The translations under genes and the position numbers were made by a program. This document shows, piece by piece, positions 17,144 through 25,343 of a stretch of DNA of 64,000 nt. Source of the stretch: an uncultured Atopobium sp. Its GTDB lineage: Bacteria > Actinomycetota > Coriobacteriia > Coriobacteriales > Atopobiaceae. The number at the start of each line of letters is the position of its first letter. The first letter of the stretch is position 1. The notes below the pieces were generated by a model. The model did no database searches. It was not told the DNA's origin and saw only the letters and a list, made by a program, of their open reading frames with translations. The stretch is taken from contig CALHVU010000034.1 of NCBI GenBank assembly GCA_938036925.1, forward strand, positions 19,516 to 83,515, written 5' to 3'.

Positions 17144-18640
17144 CTACTCCAAAGAACGAGACCTATAGGCAACCGCCTCAGATACGTCGTCTTTTGTCAC
17201 TTTTTCATGGTGGGCAATATCTGCGATAGTCCTTGCAACCCTGCAGGTACGCGTTATTGCTCTACCTCCTAAATGAAGTCCACGAGCAAATCTATGAAGC
17301 AGTTGCAATGCCGATTCATCAAAGCTCTCCACGTACTTTTGGCGAGAAATGCCATCCACTCCACGGGTTTCTCGCCAAGAAGCAAAGTCTCTACCAGAGA
17401 CAACAAGTGAGCGCATACCTGCTGAAGTGAGTCCTAGCTCACCTTGAATTACTCGATCAGAAGAAGGTCGGGCAACATCACACACAATATCTATTCGATC
17501 CATTAAAGGACCTCCAATTTTTGATTGATACGTAGAAATCTTTCCTGGAGAGCACTTGCAGGTGTGAGTTTTATCTCCAAAGTATCCGCAGGGACAGGGG
17601 TTAGCTGCAGCAATGAGCTGGAACTGAGAAGGAAACTTATAGATGCCATCCACTCGCGCAAGACGTACATATCCATCTTCGATTGGCTGACGTAAAACCT
17701 GCAGCGTATTAGAAGCAAACTCGGGCAGCTCATCTAAAAAGAGCACGCCTTTATGGGCAAGAGAAATTTCGCCTGGGATGACAGGTCTGCCACCTCCAAT
17801 CATGCCTGCTACAGAAGCTGAATGATGAGGAGACCTAAAGGGCCGTATACCTGCTTGAATAGAATCTGTTTCACACCCCGCTACAGAATGAATGAGCAAT
17901 ACCTCATCGCGCTCTTCTTTAGAGAGCTCTGGGAGGATAGTTGGAATTCTTTTAGCAAGCATGGTTTTACCTGCACCTGGCGGGCCAATCATAAGCATCC
18001 CCAGGTTTCCTGTAGCTGCGATTACAATTGCTCGCTTGACTAATTCCTGGTCAATCACCTCTTCAAAGTCTAAATTCTCGCTGAGCATTGCTGTTTCAGC
18101 AGAATGCTTACGCCGAACCAATGGCTTACAGAATGATTGATCTCTTAAACTCAAGTTGAGCAATGATTGAATTCCTATGACGTGACTCCAGTCATAACCA
18201 AACAAATTGCAATCTGAAGAGGAGATGAGTTTCATTCCCAGTTTCTTAGCAAGCATTGCATACGCTGCCATACCTCTCACTGAAGAGATCTTGCCGTTTA
18301 ATGAGAGTTCTCCAACAAACAGCCTGTTATGCACAATCTCTTGAGGAATCTGTCCAGTAGCTGCAAGAATAGCAACGGCTATGGGCAAATCAAATCCAGT
18401 GCCTGTCTTCTTTATATCCGCAGGCGTCAAATTGATTGTTACTAGCAATCGAGGAATGGTAAATCCGGCAGCTTTTAGTGAACAGCGCACACGAGAACGA
18501 GATTCCATAATGGAGCTATCAGGCATACCTACTATGGTTATTCCAGGTATGCCGCCTGAAATACCTACTTCTACATCAACGGGTATTGCCTCAATTCCTC
18601 TAAGAGTTGCGGTATGAACGCAGATGGTTGCTTGACTCAT
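17144..18640 (-). CDS. comM: ComM/YifB-type Mg-chelatase-like AAA+ ATPase
   Basis: A hexameric helicase-like ATPase; the Vibrio and Acinetobacter homologue ComM promotes branch migration during transformation. At 498 residues it has an N-terminal Lon-protease-like fold (EVGISGGIPGITIVGMPDSS), Walker A GPPGAGKTMLAKR, Walker B GVLFLDELPEF, a zinc-finger-like stretch ANPCPCGYFGDKTHTCKCSP, and a C-terminal helical domain. ATGA overlap with the yraN stop. Two GGCGAGAA words lie 20 bases apart in opposite orientation within its C-terminal codons (17341 and 17369). Confidence 0.93.
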   Translation of the reverse strand: MSQATICVHTATLRGIEAIPVDVEVGISGGIPGITIVGMPDSSIMESRSRVRCSLKAAGFTIPRLLVTINLTPADIKKTGTGFDLPIAVAILAATGQIPQEIVHNRLFVGELSLNGKISSVRGMAAYAMLAKKLGMKLISSSDCNLFGYDWSHVIGIQSLLNLSLRDQSFCKPLVRRKHSAETAMLSENLDFEEVIDQELVKRAIVIAATGNLGMLMIGPPGAGKTMLAKRIPTILPELSKEERDEVLLIHSVAGCETDSIQAGIRPFRSPHHSASVAGMIGGGRPVIPGEISLAHKGVLFLDELPEFASNTLQVLRQPIEDGYVRLARVDGIYKFPSQFQLIAAANPCPCGYFGDKTHTCKCSPGKISTYQSKIGGPLMDRIDIVCDVARPSSDRVIQGELGLTSAGMRSLVVSGRDFASWRETRGVDGISRQKYVESFDESALQLLHRFARGLHLGGRAITRTCRVARTIADIAHHEKVTKDDVSEAVAYRSRSLE

Positions 18641-19155
18641 TGCTCGTCCCAGCTAAATGCTCCAATTAAATGCCTTAGGCTTGCTGTGCTTGGAGCTACC
18701 AGATTAATAGCAACAACATCAAATCTAATAGAGGTAAGTGCTGGATGAAGCGCTGCATACATAAGCGCAAGCGTTCTGTATTTTTCCTGCTTTGCCCTAT
18801 TTACAGCCAGCTCAGGCATGATGCTATCGTCTTTGTTCAAAATACGTCTTGTCTTTACCTCAACAAGCACAACGTTATCGCCATCTTGAGCAACAATATC
18901 AACCTCACCAATCTGACACGTCCAGTTAGTTTGGATAATTTTGTAGCCTCTTTTGATGAGATATTTTGCAGCGATCTCCTCACCTTTCTCACCAATTTGG
19001 CGAGAAGACATCTCTTCTAGCGGAATTCTTCCCTCCTGTGCGTCATCCTCTTCAGAAACCTTGTCCTGATCTTTTGGCTCCTCCTGTAGTGAGGGTTTCT
19101 CCTCTACCTCATTAGGTAAAGAACCTGGATACTTGCTTGCGTCTTTCTTGCACAT
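18637..19155 (-). CDS. YraN/UPF0102 family nuclease-like protein
   Basis: About 172 residues. The C-terminal 120 residues carry a PD-(D/E)XK-type core: GEKGEEIAAKYLIKRGYKII, GEVDIVAQDGDNVVLVEVKTR. The first 50 residues are a charged, low-complexity extension. I chose the ATG at 19155 because AAGGAGA lies just upstream; an upstream in-frame start lacks one. The family is usually next to rnhB and comM, as here. The molecular role is not established. Confidence 0.88.
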   Translation of the reverse strand: MCKKDASKYPGSLPNEVEEKPSLQEEPKDQDKVSEEDDAQEGRIPLEEMSSRQIGEKGEEIAAKYLIKRGYKIIQTNWTCQIGEVDIVAQDGDNVVLVEVKTRRILNKDDSIMPELAVNRAKQEKYRTLALMYAALHPALTSIRFDVVAINLVAPSTASLRHLIGAFSWDEQ

Positions 19156-19285
19156 AACTCTCCTTTCATTGTGGGAGAGTTCAGTTTGCAGGAGCACTTT
19201 GACACTAACTTGACTGCTGTCTGTTTAAACAGCGTAATGATTCTGACGAAAGTAAAAAATTTGATATTACGGACTTGCGGCTAAA

Positions 19286-19320
19286 GAAAAAGCCCGTTCA
19301 ATCCTCTTAGAATGAACGGG
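19286..19320 (-). terminator. Terminator after rnhB
   Basis: Bottom strand CCCGTTCA (19320-19313) pairs with TGAACGGG (19300-19293) across a 12-base loop, followed by CTTTTTC. Confidence 0.8.
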
Positions 19321-19367
19321 TCCCTGTTTGCGTCTGAAAGTTAATCTGATAGCTTAAATTGGATGTA

Positions 19368-20141
19368 TTAAAACAGTCTTTGCGTCTTAACAAAGTTTCC
19401 ACAAAACGACGCACGATGTATAGGAGAAAGTCCCATCTCACCAATAGCTTCAATGTGTTCAGCAGAGGCATATCCTTTACATTCTGCCAGGTGATAGCCG
19501 GGGTACTCCTCGTCATAGGCCACCATAAGAGCATCTCTTGTTACCTTTGCCACAATTGAAGCGGCAGCAATAGAAGCAATGCGTGCATCACCCTTAACAA
19601 GCGTCTTTTCTTTGGGGTGGATATGCATAGGATTTCCATCAATCAAGACGCAGTCAGGCTCAATACCTGTGTTTTTGACAGCCTGAAGCATAGCGTCTCT
19701 TAAACACTGTGCCATGCCAACTTCATCAATTCTTTGCGGTGAAATATGAGCAATGCCAATTGCTGTAGCAACTTCTTGAATTTGTGCCGCTAAAATCTCT
19801 CGTTTTGTTGCGGTTAATTTTTTGGAATCGTTTAGTCCATAGATGATGGGGTCTTCTGGCAAACATACCGCACAAACCGTTAAAGGACCAGCTACAGAGC
19901 CTCTACCAACCTCATCAACACCAACAACTAGTCCGCCTCCAGAAAGCTCCTTCTGAAAGCGATACATTTCTTCTACACGGGCCTTCTCGGCATGTTCTTT
20001 TTCAATGCGCTTTTTAGCTGATTCTAGAGCCTTGATAACCTGTTTACGGGGATCCTCGCTATAACGAGCTATGAGTTCGTAAACCTCAGCCTCTGGGGCA
20101 TCGCTTAATCGAGCAAGTATGTCTTTAGCAGAATCAGCCAT
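19368..20141 (-). CDS. rnhB: Ribonuclease HII
   Basis: Removes ribonucleotides from DNA. At 257 residues it has the metal-binding motif VVGVDEVGRGSVAGPLTVCAV, NDSKKLTATKRE, the acidic residue in CVLIDGNP, and KVTRDALMVAYDEEYPGYHLAECKGY. The first 70 residues are a helical charged extension typical of Gram-positive RnhB. Downstream of rplS, which has its own terminator, and followed by a terminator. Confidence 0.95.
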   Translation of the reverse strand: MADSAKDILARLSDAPEAEVYELIARYSEDPRKQVIKALESAKKRIEKEHAEKARVEEMYRFQKELSGGGLVVGVDEVGRGSVAGPLTVCAVCLPEDPIIYGLNDSKKLTATKREILAAQIQEVATAIGIAHISPQRIDEVGMAQCLRDAMLQAVKNTGIEPDCVLIDGNPMHIHPKEKTLVKGDARIASIAAASIVAKVTRDALMVAYDEEYPGYHLAECKGYASAEHIEAIGEMGLSPIHRASFCGNFVKTQRLF

Positions 20142-20170
20142 GTTTTCTCCAAACTACACGACTATGGTAC

Positions 20171-20195
20171 TAAAAAAGCCGCCCGGAGGCGGCTT
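20171..20195 (-). terminator. Terminator after rplS
   Basis: Bottom strand AAGCCGCC-TCCG-GGCGGCTT followed by a T run. A perfect 8-bp stem 21 bases past the rplS stop. Confidence 0.9.
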
Positions 20196-20215
20196 TAAAG
20201 AGCATATGAAGTTGA

Positions 20216-20557
20216 TTAGCGCTTCTCGCGAAGACGAGCAGCCTTACCAACACGATCGCGCAGGAAGTAGAGCTTAGCGCGGTGAACAACACCGTGGCGA
20301 AGAACCTCAAGCTTAGCAATTTTTGGTGAGTGAAGTGGGAAAGTACGCTCAACACCAATGCCAAAGCTGATCTTACGAACGGTAAAAGTCTCACGGGAAC
20401 CCTCGCCGGAAAGACGAATGATGTCGCCCTGGAAGACCTGCTCACGAGTACGGTCACCCTCGACAATGCGATAGTGAACCTTTACGTTGTCACCAACGCG
20501 GACCTCAGGAATGTCCTCGCGGATCTGCTGACGCTCAATAGCGCGAATGTAGTCCAT
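20216..20557 (-). CDS. rplS: 50S ribosomal protein L19
   Basis: A large-subunit protein at the 30S-50S interface. At 113 residues it is the usual length: DIPEVRVGDNVKVHYRIVEGDRTREQVFQGDIIRL, given here as IPEVRVGDNVKVHYRIVEG, then GVERTFPLHSPKIAKLEVLR and RAKLYFLRDRVGKAARLREK. It is away from the rpsP-rimM-trmD group at 30 kb with which it usually travels. AGATGAGGAAAC precedes the ATG. Confidence 0.97.
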   Translation of the reverse strand: MDYIRAIERQQIREDIPEVRVGDNVKVHYRIVEGDRTREQVFQGDIIRLSGEGSRETFTVRKISFGIGVERTFPLHSPKIAKLEVLRHGVVHRAKLYFLRDRVGKAARLREKR

Positions 20558-20622
20558 TGTTTCCTCATCTCTAGAGGTGCCGACGCCCCTGCGAACGACA
20601 CATAGTTAACACACAGACGGAA

Positions 20623-20651
20623 AGTATACGTGAATACTTTCCACTGTACAA
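20623..20651 (-). promoter_or_regulatory. rplS promoter
   Basis: Bottom strand TTGTAC, exactly 17 bases, TATACT. It predicts a start about 60 bases before the rplS ATG. Confidence 0.65.
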
Positions 20652-20670
20652 GGGCTAATTTGGATAAAAC

Positions 20671-21729
20671 TTACTTTACATATCTTCTTTTACCCCAGGA
20701 ACGAGGCAGGCGAAGATCTTCAAACACTCTGGTTGCATATCTATCGGTCATACCAGACACGTAATCTGCTACTTGGATTTCTGGATGATCAAAGTCATGA
20801 CACTTGTATTCTGCAGGAACCTCATCTAAATGGTTAACAAAGTAATCAAACAGCTCAATGATGAGGTCATATGCCTTGGGTTCTTCGTATTTTGCGTCTC
20901 CTGATGCGTACAGATTAGCAAACAGGAATGCTCTCATGGTCATCATGGCGCCCCACATGGAGTCGGTCATTTTAATGTCGCCTACGCGAGAGCTCTCAGA
21001 GACAATATCGTGAACCATGTTTTCAATGCGCTCAGGTGAGCTATTTCCAAGAACCTCTCGAGCTTCAGTTGGAAGATACTCCTCCGAAAGAAGTCCTGCT
21101 CGTTTTGCGTCATCAATATCGTGCGTTACATACGCAATGCGGTCCGAAATGGCAACAATTCTTCCTTCTGCTGTTTCTGCACGTAGATTACCTGAATGGC
21201 ATCTAATACCATCAATAACCTCATGAGAAAGATTAAGACCCTGACCGTCTTTCTCCAGATACTCAACAATGCGGGCACTCTGCTGATTATGAGCAAAAAT
21301 ATACTCATTTTCTGGAGCATCGGGGTCCATTCCCCTATACAGACTAATGGCGTGCGAAAGCGCCTTCTCGCCAATATGGCCAAACGGTGTATGACCTAAA
21401 TCATGTCCAAGTGCAATTGCCTCAGTCAGGTCTTCGTTTAAGCCAAGAGGACGCGCAATTGAGCGTGCAATCTGAGAAACCTCAAGCGTATGAATAAGAC
21501 GAGTCCTATAGTGGTCCCCTTCTGGGGCGAGAAAAACCTGTGTCTTGTGAGCAAGTCTTCTGAAGCTCTTGCTATGCAAAATACGGTCTCTATCACACTG
21601 ATAACAGGTACGGTACTGGTCAGGTTCCTCTGCAATCGCACGACCTTTACTTTGATCAGAAAAAGCCGCTTCAGGAGATAAGATTTGATGCTCGCGAGCT
21701 TCAAGATCTTCTCGTCTAATGGATAACAT
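20671..21729 (-). CDS. dgt: dGTPase-like HD-domain deoxynucleotide triphosphohydrolase
   Basis: Hydrolyses dNTPs (dGTP in the type enzyme). About 352 residues. N-terminal CDRDRILHSKSFRRLAHKTQVF is the family signature; the HD residues are in RTRLIHTLEVSQIARSIA and ALGHDLGHTPFGHIGEKAL. I chose ATG 21729 because AAGGAGG is four bases upstream; the frame extends ten codons further without a site. Many Gram-positives have this gene before dnaG-rpoD, but here rplS follows. Confidence 0.93.
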   Translation of the reverse strand: MLSIRREDLEAREHQILSPEAAFSDQSKGRAIAEEPDQYRTCYQCDRDRILHSKSFRRLAHKTQVFLAPEGDHYRTRLIHTLEVSQIARSIARPLGLNEDLTEAIALGHDLGHTPFGHIGEKALSHAISLYRGMDPDAPENEYIFAHNQQSARIVEYLEKDGQGLNLSHEVIDGIRCHSGNLRAETAEGRIVAISDRIAYVTHDIDDAKRAGLLSEEYLPTEAREVLGNSSPERIENMVHDIVSESSRVGDIKMTDSMWGAMMTMRAFLFANLYASGDAKYEEPKAYDLIIELFDYFVNHLDEVPAEYKCHDFDHPEIQVADYVSGMTDRYATRVFEDLRLPRSWGKRRYVK

Positions 21730-21785
21730 AGAACCTCCTTGTACCTGCATCTTTATCACATAATAGCAGGATATTACTATCTAGC

Positions 21786-21811
21786 AAAAGAGGGCGACCG
21801 AAGCCGCCCTC
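21786..21811 (-). terminator. Terminator after ppdK
   Basis: Bottom strand GAGGGCG (21811-21805) pairs with CGCCCTC (21796-21790), followed by TTTTGCT. Confidence 0.8.
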
Positions 21812-21843
21812 TAGAGTTTGTTGCAGTGTGTCTAGAAGAAAAC

Positions 21844-24606
21844 CTACTTAGTAGCAATCTTCTGTGGACCACCGTTAGCCTGAATCTTAGCCTGTGCTGC
21901 AGCAAGACGTGCAATTGGTACACGGTATGGTGAGCAGGAGACATAGTCAAGACCAAGGTTGTAGTACATGTGGATGGACTCTGGATCGCCACCAGTCTCA
22001 CCGCAGACACCAATGGTGAGGTTAGGATTACCCTTACGGCCACCCTCAACGCCCATACGGACAAGCTCTGCGACACCCTTATCAAGGGTTGCAAATGGGT
22101 TGGTCTTAACAATCTTGCGCTCAAGATAGAGAGGCATGAATGCAGACTCAACGTCGTCACGAGAGAAGCCAAGGCAAGTCTGGGTGAGGTCGTTAGTACC
22201 GAAGGAGAAGAAGTCTGCGTGCTTAGCAATCTCCTCAGACATGATAGCTGCACGTGGGAGCTCGATCATGGTACCAACTGGGATGTTGAGCTCAACACCG
22301 TACTCATCCGCAACCTGCTTGATGGTCTCCTCAACCTCTTCACGGACCTGGATGAGCTCCTCTTCGAAGCCAACCAGAGGAACCATGATCTCTGGACGAG
22401 GGTCAAGACCAACGCGCTTGAGCTCTGCAGCTGCGCTTGCGATAGCACGGACCTGCATAACGTTGAGCTCTGGGTAGACAAGGCCGAGGCGGCAGCCACG
22501 GAGGCCGAGCATTGGGTTTGCCTCCTGGAAGGCATCAAACTTAGCGAGAAGAGCACGCTTTGCAGCGGCGTCCTTACCCTGCTCCTCATCATGAGCAATC
22601 TCAACGTCAAGCTCACGTGGGGAATCAAGGAACTCATGCAGTGGTGGGTCAAGAAGACGGACAACAACGTCTTTGCCGTCCATTACCTTGAACATACCAA
22701 GGAAGTCACCCTTCTGAGCACGGCCAAGCTGCTCAATAGCAAGCTGCTTAACATCCTCAGAGTCTGCAAGGATAAAGTCCTGAATGAGGTGCTTACGCTC
22801 ACCAAGGAACATGTGCTCAGTACGGTCAAGACCAATTGCCTCAGCGCCGTTATCAACGGAAGTCTGAGCATCTGCTGGGTTATCAGCGTTTGCACGTACG
22901 CCAATGACGCGACCACGGGACTCGTCAAGGCGGACCTCATCTGCCCATGCAAGGATGGTCTGAAGGTCACCAGAAAGCTCTGGCTGAACAAGCTCAACAG
23001 CACCAAGGATGACGTCACCAGTGGTACCGTCGATGGAGATTACATCGCCCTCGTTAACAACAAGGCCGGAATCAGCAACGGTGAAGCGCTTGTTAGCAGC
23101 GTCAATGCGAAGTGTATCAACACCGCAGACGCAAGGAGCGCCCATACCACGAGCAATAACAGCTGCGTGGCTGGTCTTGCCACCGTGGGAAGTTAGGATG
23201 CCCTCTGCAGCAACCATGCCGTGGAGGTCATCTGGAGTGGTCTCCCAACGGACAAGAATACAAGGCTTGCCTGCCTCTGCAAAAGCCTCAGCGTCTGCAG
23301 AAGAGAAGACTGCAGCACCAACAGCTGCACCAGGAGAAGCGTTAAGACCCTTAGCAATGGTCTCATACTCAGCGTTAGGATCAAACTGTGGGTGCAGAAG
23401 CTGATCGAGCTGCTCAGGAGCAACACGAGAAACAGCCTGCTCCTTAGTAATACGGCCCTCTTCGTACATCTGAATTGCAACCTTAAGTGCAGAGAGAGCA
23501 GTACGCTTACCAACACGAGTCTGAAGCATCCAGAGCTTACCATTCTCAATGGTGAACTCGATGTCCATCATGTCTGCGTAGTGATCCTCAAGAATCTCAA
23601 AGACGTGGAAGAGCTCCTCGCCTGCCTCCTTAAGTGCAGGAACCTTAACGAGGTCTGCAATAGGCTCTGTGTTACGAATACCAGCAACAACATCCTCGCC
23701 CTGAGCGTTGATCAGGAAGTCGCCGTAGCGCTCGTTAGTACCATCTGCAGGGTTACGAGTAAATGCAACGCCAGTTGCAGAAGTCTCACCCTTGTTACCA
23801 AAGACCATGACCTGAACGTTAACTGCAGTACCAAGCTCATCAGGAATCTTGTTCTGCTTGCGGTAAAGGATTGCGCGGTCGTTCATCCAAGAACCAAAGA
23901 CTGCCTGCTCAGCAAGGCGGAGCTGAAGATAAGGATCAGATGGGAAGACAGCGTAGCCGTTCTTGGAGACCTCTGGGTGCTCCTTAACGTCAACGTTTGC
24001 AGCAAAGATGCCCTTGAACCAAGTTACAAGGTCACGAAGGTCATTTGCGTCCAGCTCTGTATCAAGCTTAACGCCCTTCTCGGCCTTCTTAGCAGCAATT
24101 GCATCCTCAAAGAGCTGTCCAGAAACGCCCATAACAACGCCAGAGAACATCTGAACAAAACGACGGTAAGAGTCCCAAGCAAAGCGCTCGTTACCAGTCT
24201 GCTTAATGAGGCCCTGAACGGACTCATCGTTAAGACCAAGGTTAAGAACAGTGTCCATCATGCCAGGCATGGAGAATGGAGCACCGGAACGGACGGAGAC
24301 AAGCAGCGGATCTTCTGCATCGCCGAGCTTCTTGCCCATGCGCTCCTCAAGGGTAGCCATAGCTGCGTCAATCTCATCAGTGACGCCCTCAGGCCAGACG
24401 TTGCCGTTGTTGGAATAAGCAACGCAAGTTTGGCAAGTAATTGAGAATCCTGGAGGTACAGGCAGGCCAATCTTAGACATCTCTGCAAGGTTTGCGCCCT
24501 TGCCACCAACAATCCACTTTGCCTCTTCTACGGATGCGCCAGCGACCTCAGTAACATCGTTACCGGCGTGGTCCTTTCCGAAGCTGTAAACGTGCTTCTC
24601 GGACAT
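21844..24606 (-). CDS. ppdK: Pyruvate, phosphate dikinase
   Basis: Interconverts PEP, AMP and PPi with pyruvate, ATP and Pi, and so sets PEP supply. About 920 residues. The ATP-grasp domain begins GGKGANLAEMSKIGLPVPPGF; the swivelling phosphohistidine domain has GGKTSHAAVIARGMGAPCV, with the regulatory Thr next to the catalytic His; the PEP-binding barrel ends SFGTNDLTQTCLGFSRDD and GVCGETGGDPESI, with the catalytic Cys. Start at ATG 24606 with GGAGTG upstream. PEP from this enzyme feeds both PTS and the shikimate enzymes encoded at 56-63 kb. A truncated regulator gene lies upstream. Confidence 0.97.
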   Translation of the reverse strand: MSEKHVYSFGKDHAGNDVTEVAGASVEEAKWIVGGKGANLAEMSKIGLPVPPGFSITCQTCVAYSNNGNVWPEGVTDEIDAAMATLEERMGKKLGDAEDPLLVSVRSGAPFSMPGMMDTVLNLGLNDESVQGLIKQTGNERFAWDSYRRFVQMFSGVVMGVSGQLFEDAIAAKKAEKGVKLDTELDANDLRDLVTWFKGIFAANVDVKEHPEVSKNGYAVFPSDPYLQLRLAEQAVFGSWMNDRAILYRKQNKIPDELGTAVNVQVMVFGNKGETSATGVAFTRNPADGTNERYGDFLINAQGEDVVAGIRNTEPIADLVKVPALKEAGEELFHVFEILEDHYADMMDIEFTIENGKLWMLQTRVGKRTALSALKVAIQMYEEGRITKEQAVSRVAPEQLDQLLHPQFDPNAEYETIAKGLNASPGAAVGAAVFSSADAEAFAEAGKPCILVRWETTPDDLHGMVAAEGILTSHGGKTSHAAVIARGMGAPCVCGVDTLRIDAANKRFTVADSGLVVNEGDVISIDGTTGDVILGAVELVQPELSGDLQTILAWADEVRLDESRGRVIGVRANADNPADAQTSVDNGAEAIGLDRTEHMFLGERKHLIQDFILADSEDVKQLAIEQLGRAQKGDFLGMFKVMDGKDVVVRLLDPPLHEFLDSPRELDVEIAHDEEQGKDAAAKRALLAKFDAFQEANPMLGLRGCRLGLVYPELNVMQVRAIASAAAELKRVGLDPRPEIMVPLVGFEEELIQVREEVEETIKQVADEYGVELNIPVGTMIELPRAAIMSEEIAKHADFFSFGTNDLTQTCLGFSRDDVESAFMPLYLERKIVKTNPFATLDKGVAELVRMGVEGGRKGNPNLTIGVCGETGGDPESIHMYYNLGLDYVSCSPYRVPIARLAAAQAKIQANGGPQKIATK

Positions 24607-24749
24607 AACACTCCAAACTCTCAAACTGTCACACGCAAAGCGTGCACCAACACGATTGAACGTAAAGACATCAAACCAAACAAAGTTGGTCTGTCCTCAC
24701 ATTCATAGTATGTTACCAACCTACGCGATTCATCTGAACTAAATAACGG

Positions 24750-24773
24750 TGAGCGGTCAATATCGACCGTTCA
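24750..24773. promoter_or_regulatory. 24-base inverted repeat upstream of ppdK, possible operator
   Basis: TGAGCGGTC-AATATC-GACCGTTCA: nine-base arms with one mismatch around a six-base centre, about 145 bases before the ppdK ATG and downstream of the regulator gene's terminator. A candidate promoter (TTCAGA, 17 bases, TAACAT, bottom strand) lies immediately after it. It looks like a dimeric regulator site; no known family is identified. Confidence 0.4.
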
Positions 24774-24825
24774 CAGAATTATTTACAAACTTATGATTGC
24801 AAATTGTGAAATTCTCCATAAAGAA

Positions 24826-24852
24826 AATGAGCACCCAAAATGGATGCTCATT
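24826..24852 (-). terminator. Terminator after the truncated PPDK regulator gene
   Basis: Bottom strand AATGAGCA (24852-24845) pairs with TGCTCATT (24833-24826), followed by TTCTTT. Confidence 0.65.
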
Positions 24853-24886
24853 TAACTTTTTGATATTTTGAGGCGTCAGCACTCTC

Positions 24887-25282
24887 TTAGCGAGTAACTC
24901 CCTCAAAGAATGCGCCAATTGCGTGGCTTGGCTCTTCGCCGGTAAGCGTAGAAATAACGTTTACCGCTGGTCCCAGAAGATCGATTGATGGGATGAGGCG
25001 CTGATCAAGCTCACGACGAATCTCTCTTCTGAGAGAGCCATCTGCAAAGGTGTGGAAGACTGCACGAGGGCGATTCTCATCTTCATGCTCGTTGAAGTAT
25101 GCACGAACATCATCAACACTATGAATGTTTGGAACCCTTACAATCTCTACGGATTCATCGCCAAACTGAGCAGCAGCAGCCTTAACTACTGCGGCACCGG
25201 TCTCTCCACGAGAGTCTGACAAAACATAGACGATAGGCAGACCATCACCAAGAGAGTTGTTATCGATATCAAGTGTGCTCAT
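24887..25282 (-). CDS. PPDK/PEP-synthase regulatory protein family, N-terminal half only
   Basis: 131 residues. VYVLSDSRGETGAAVVKAAAAQF and the later IPSIDLLGPAVNVISTLTGEEPS match the N-terminal half of the DUF299 bifunctional kinase/pyrophosphorylase that switches PPDK on and off at its Thr-His pair. Family members have about 270 residues and a P-loop (GVSRTSKTP-like) in the C-terminal half, which is missing here. The reading frame ends cleanly 35 bases before a terminator, with no sign of the missing half nearby. Its target, ppdK, is the next gene. It may be a decayed gene or a short form that binds PPDK without catalysis. Confidence 0.75.
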   Translation of the reverse strand: MSTLDIDNNSLGDGLPIVYVLSDSRGETGAAVVKAAAAQFGDESVEIVRVPNIHSVDDVRAYFNEHEDENRPRAVFHTFADGSLRREIRRELDQRLIPSIDLLGPAVNVISTLTGEEPSHAIGAFFEGVTR

Positions 25283-25343
25283 GCTGTAACCCTTTCAGTC
25301 AAGTATTCAGAAAGATACAAACATTTATCAATCTAAGCGTACC

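Noticed and set aside
21970..24444. Two long top-strand open frames (about 400 codons each) opposite ppdK
   Set aside because: They mirror the codon pattern of ppdK, have no family motifs or ribosome binding sites, and are Leu/Ser/Asn-rich shadows.
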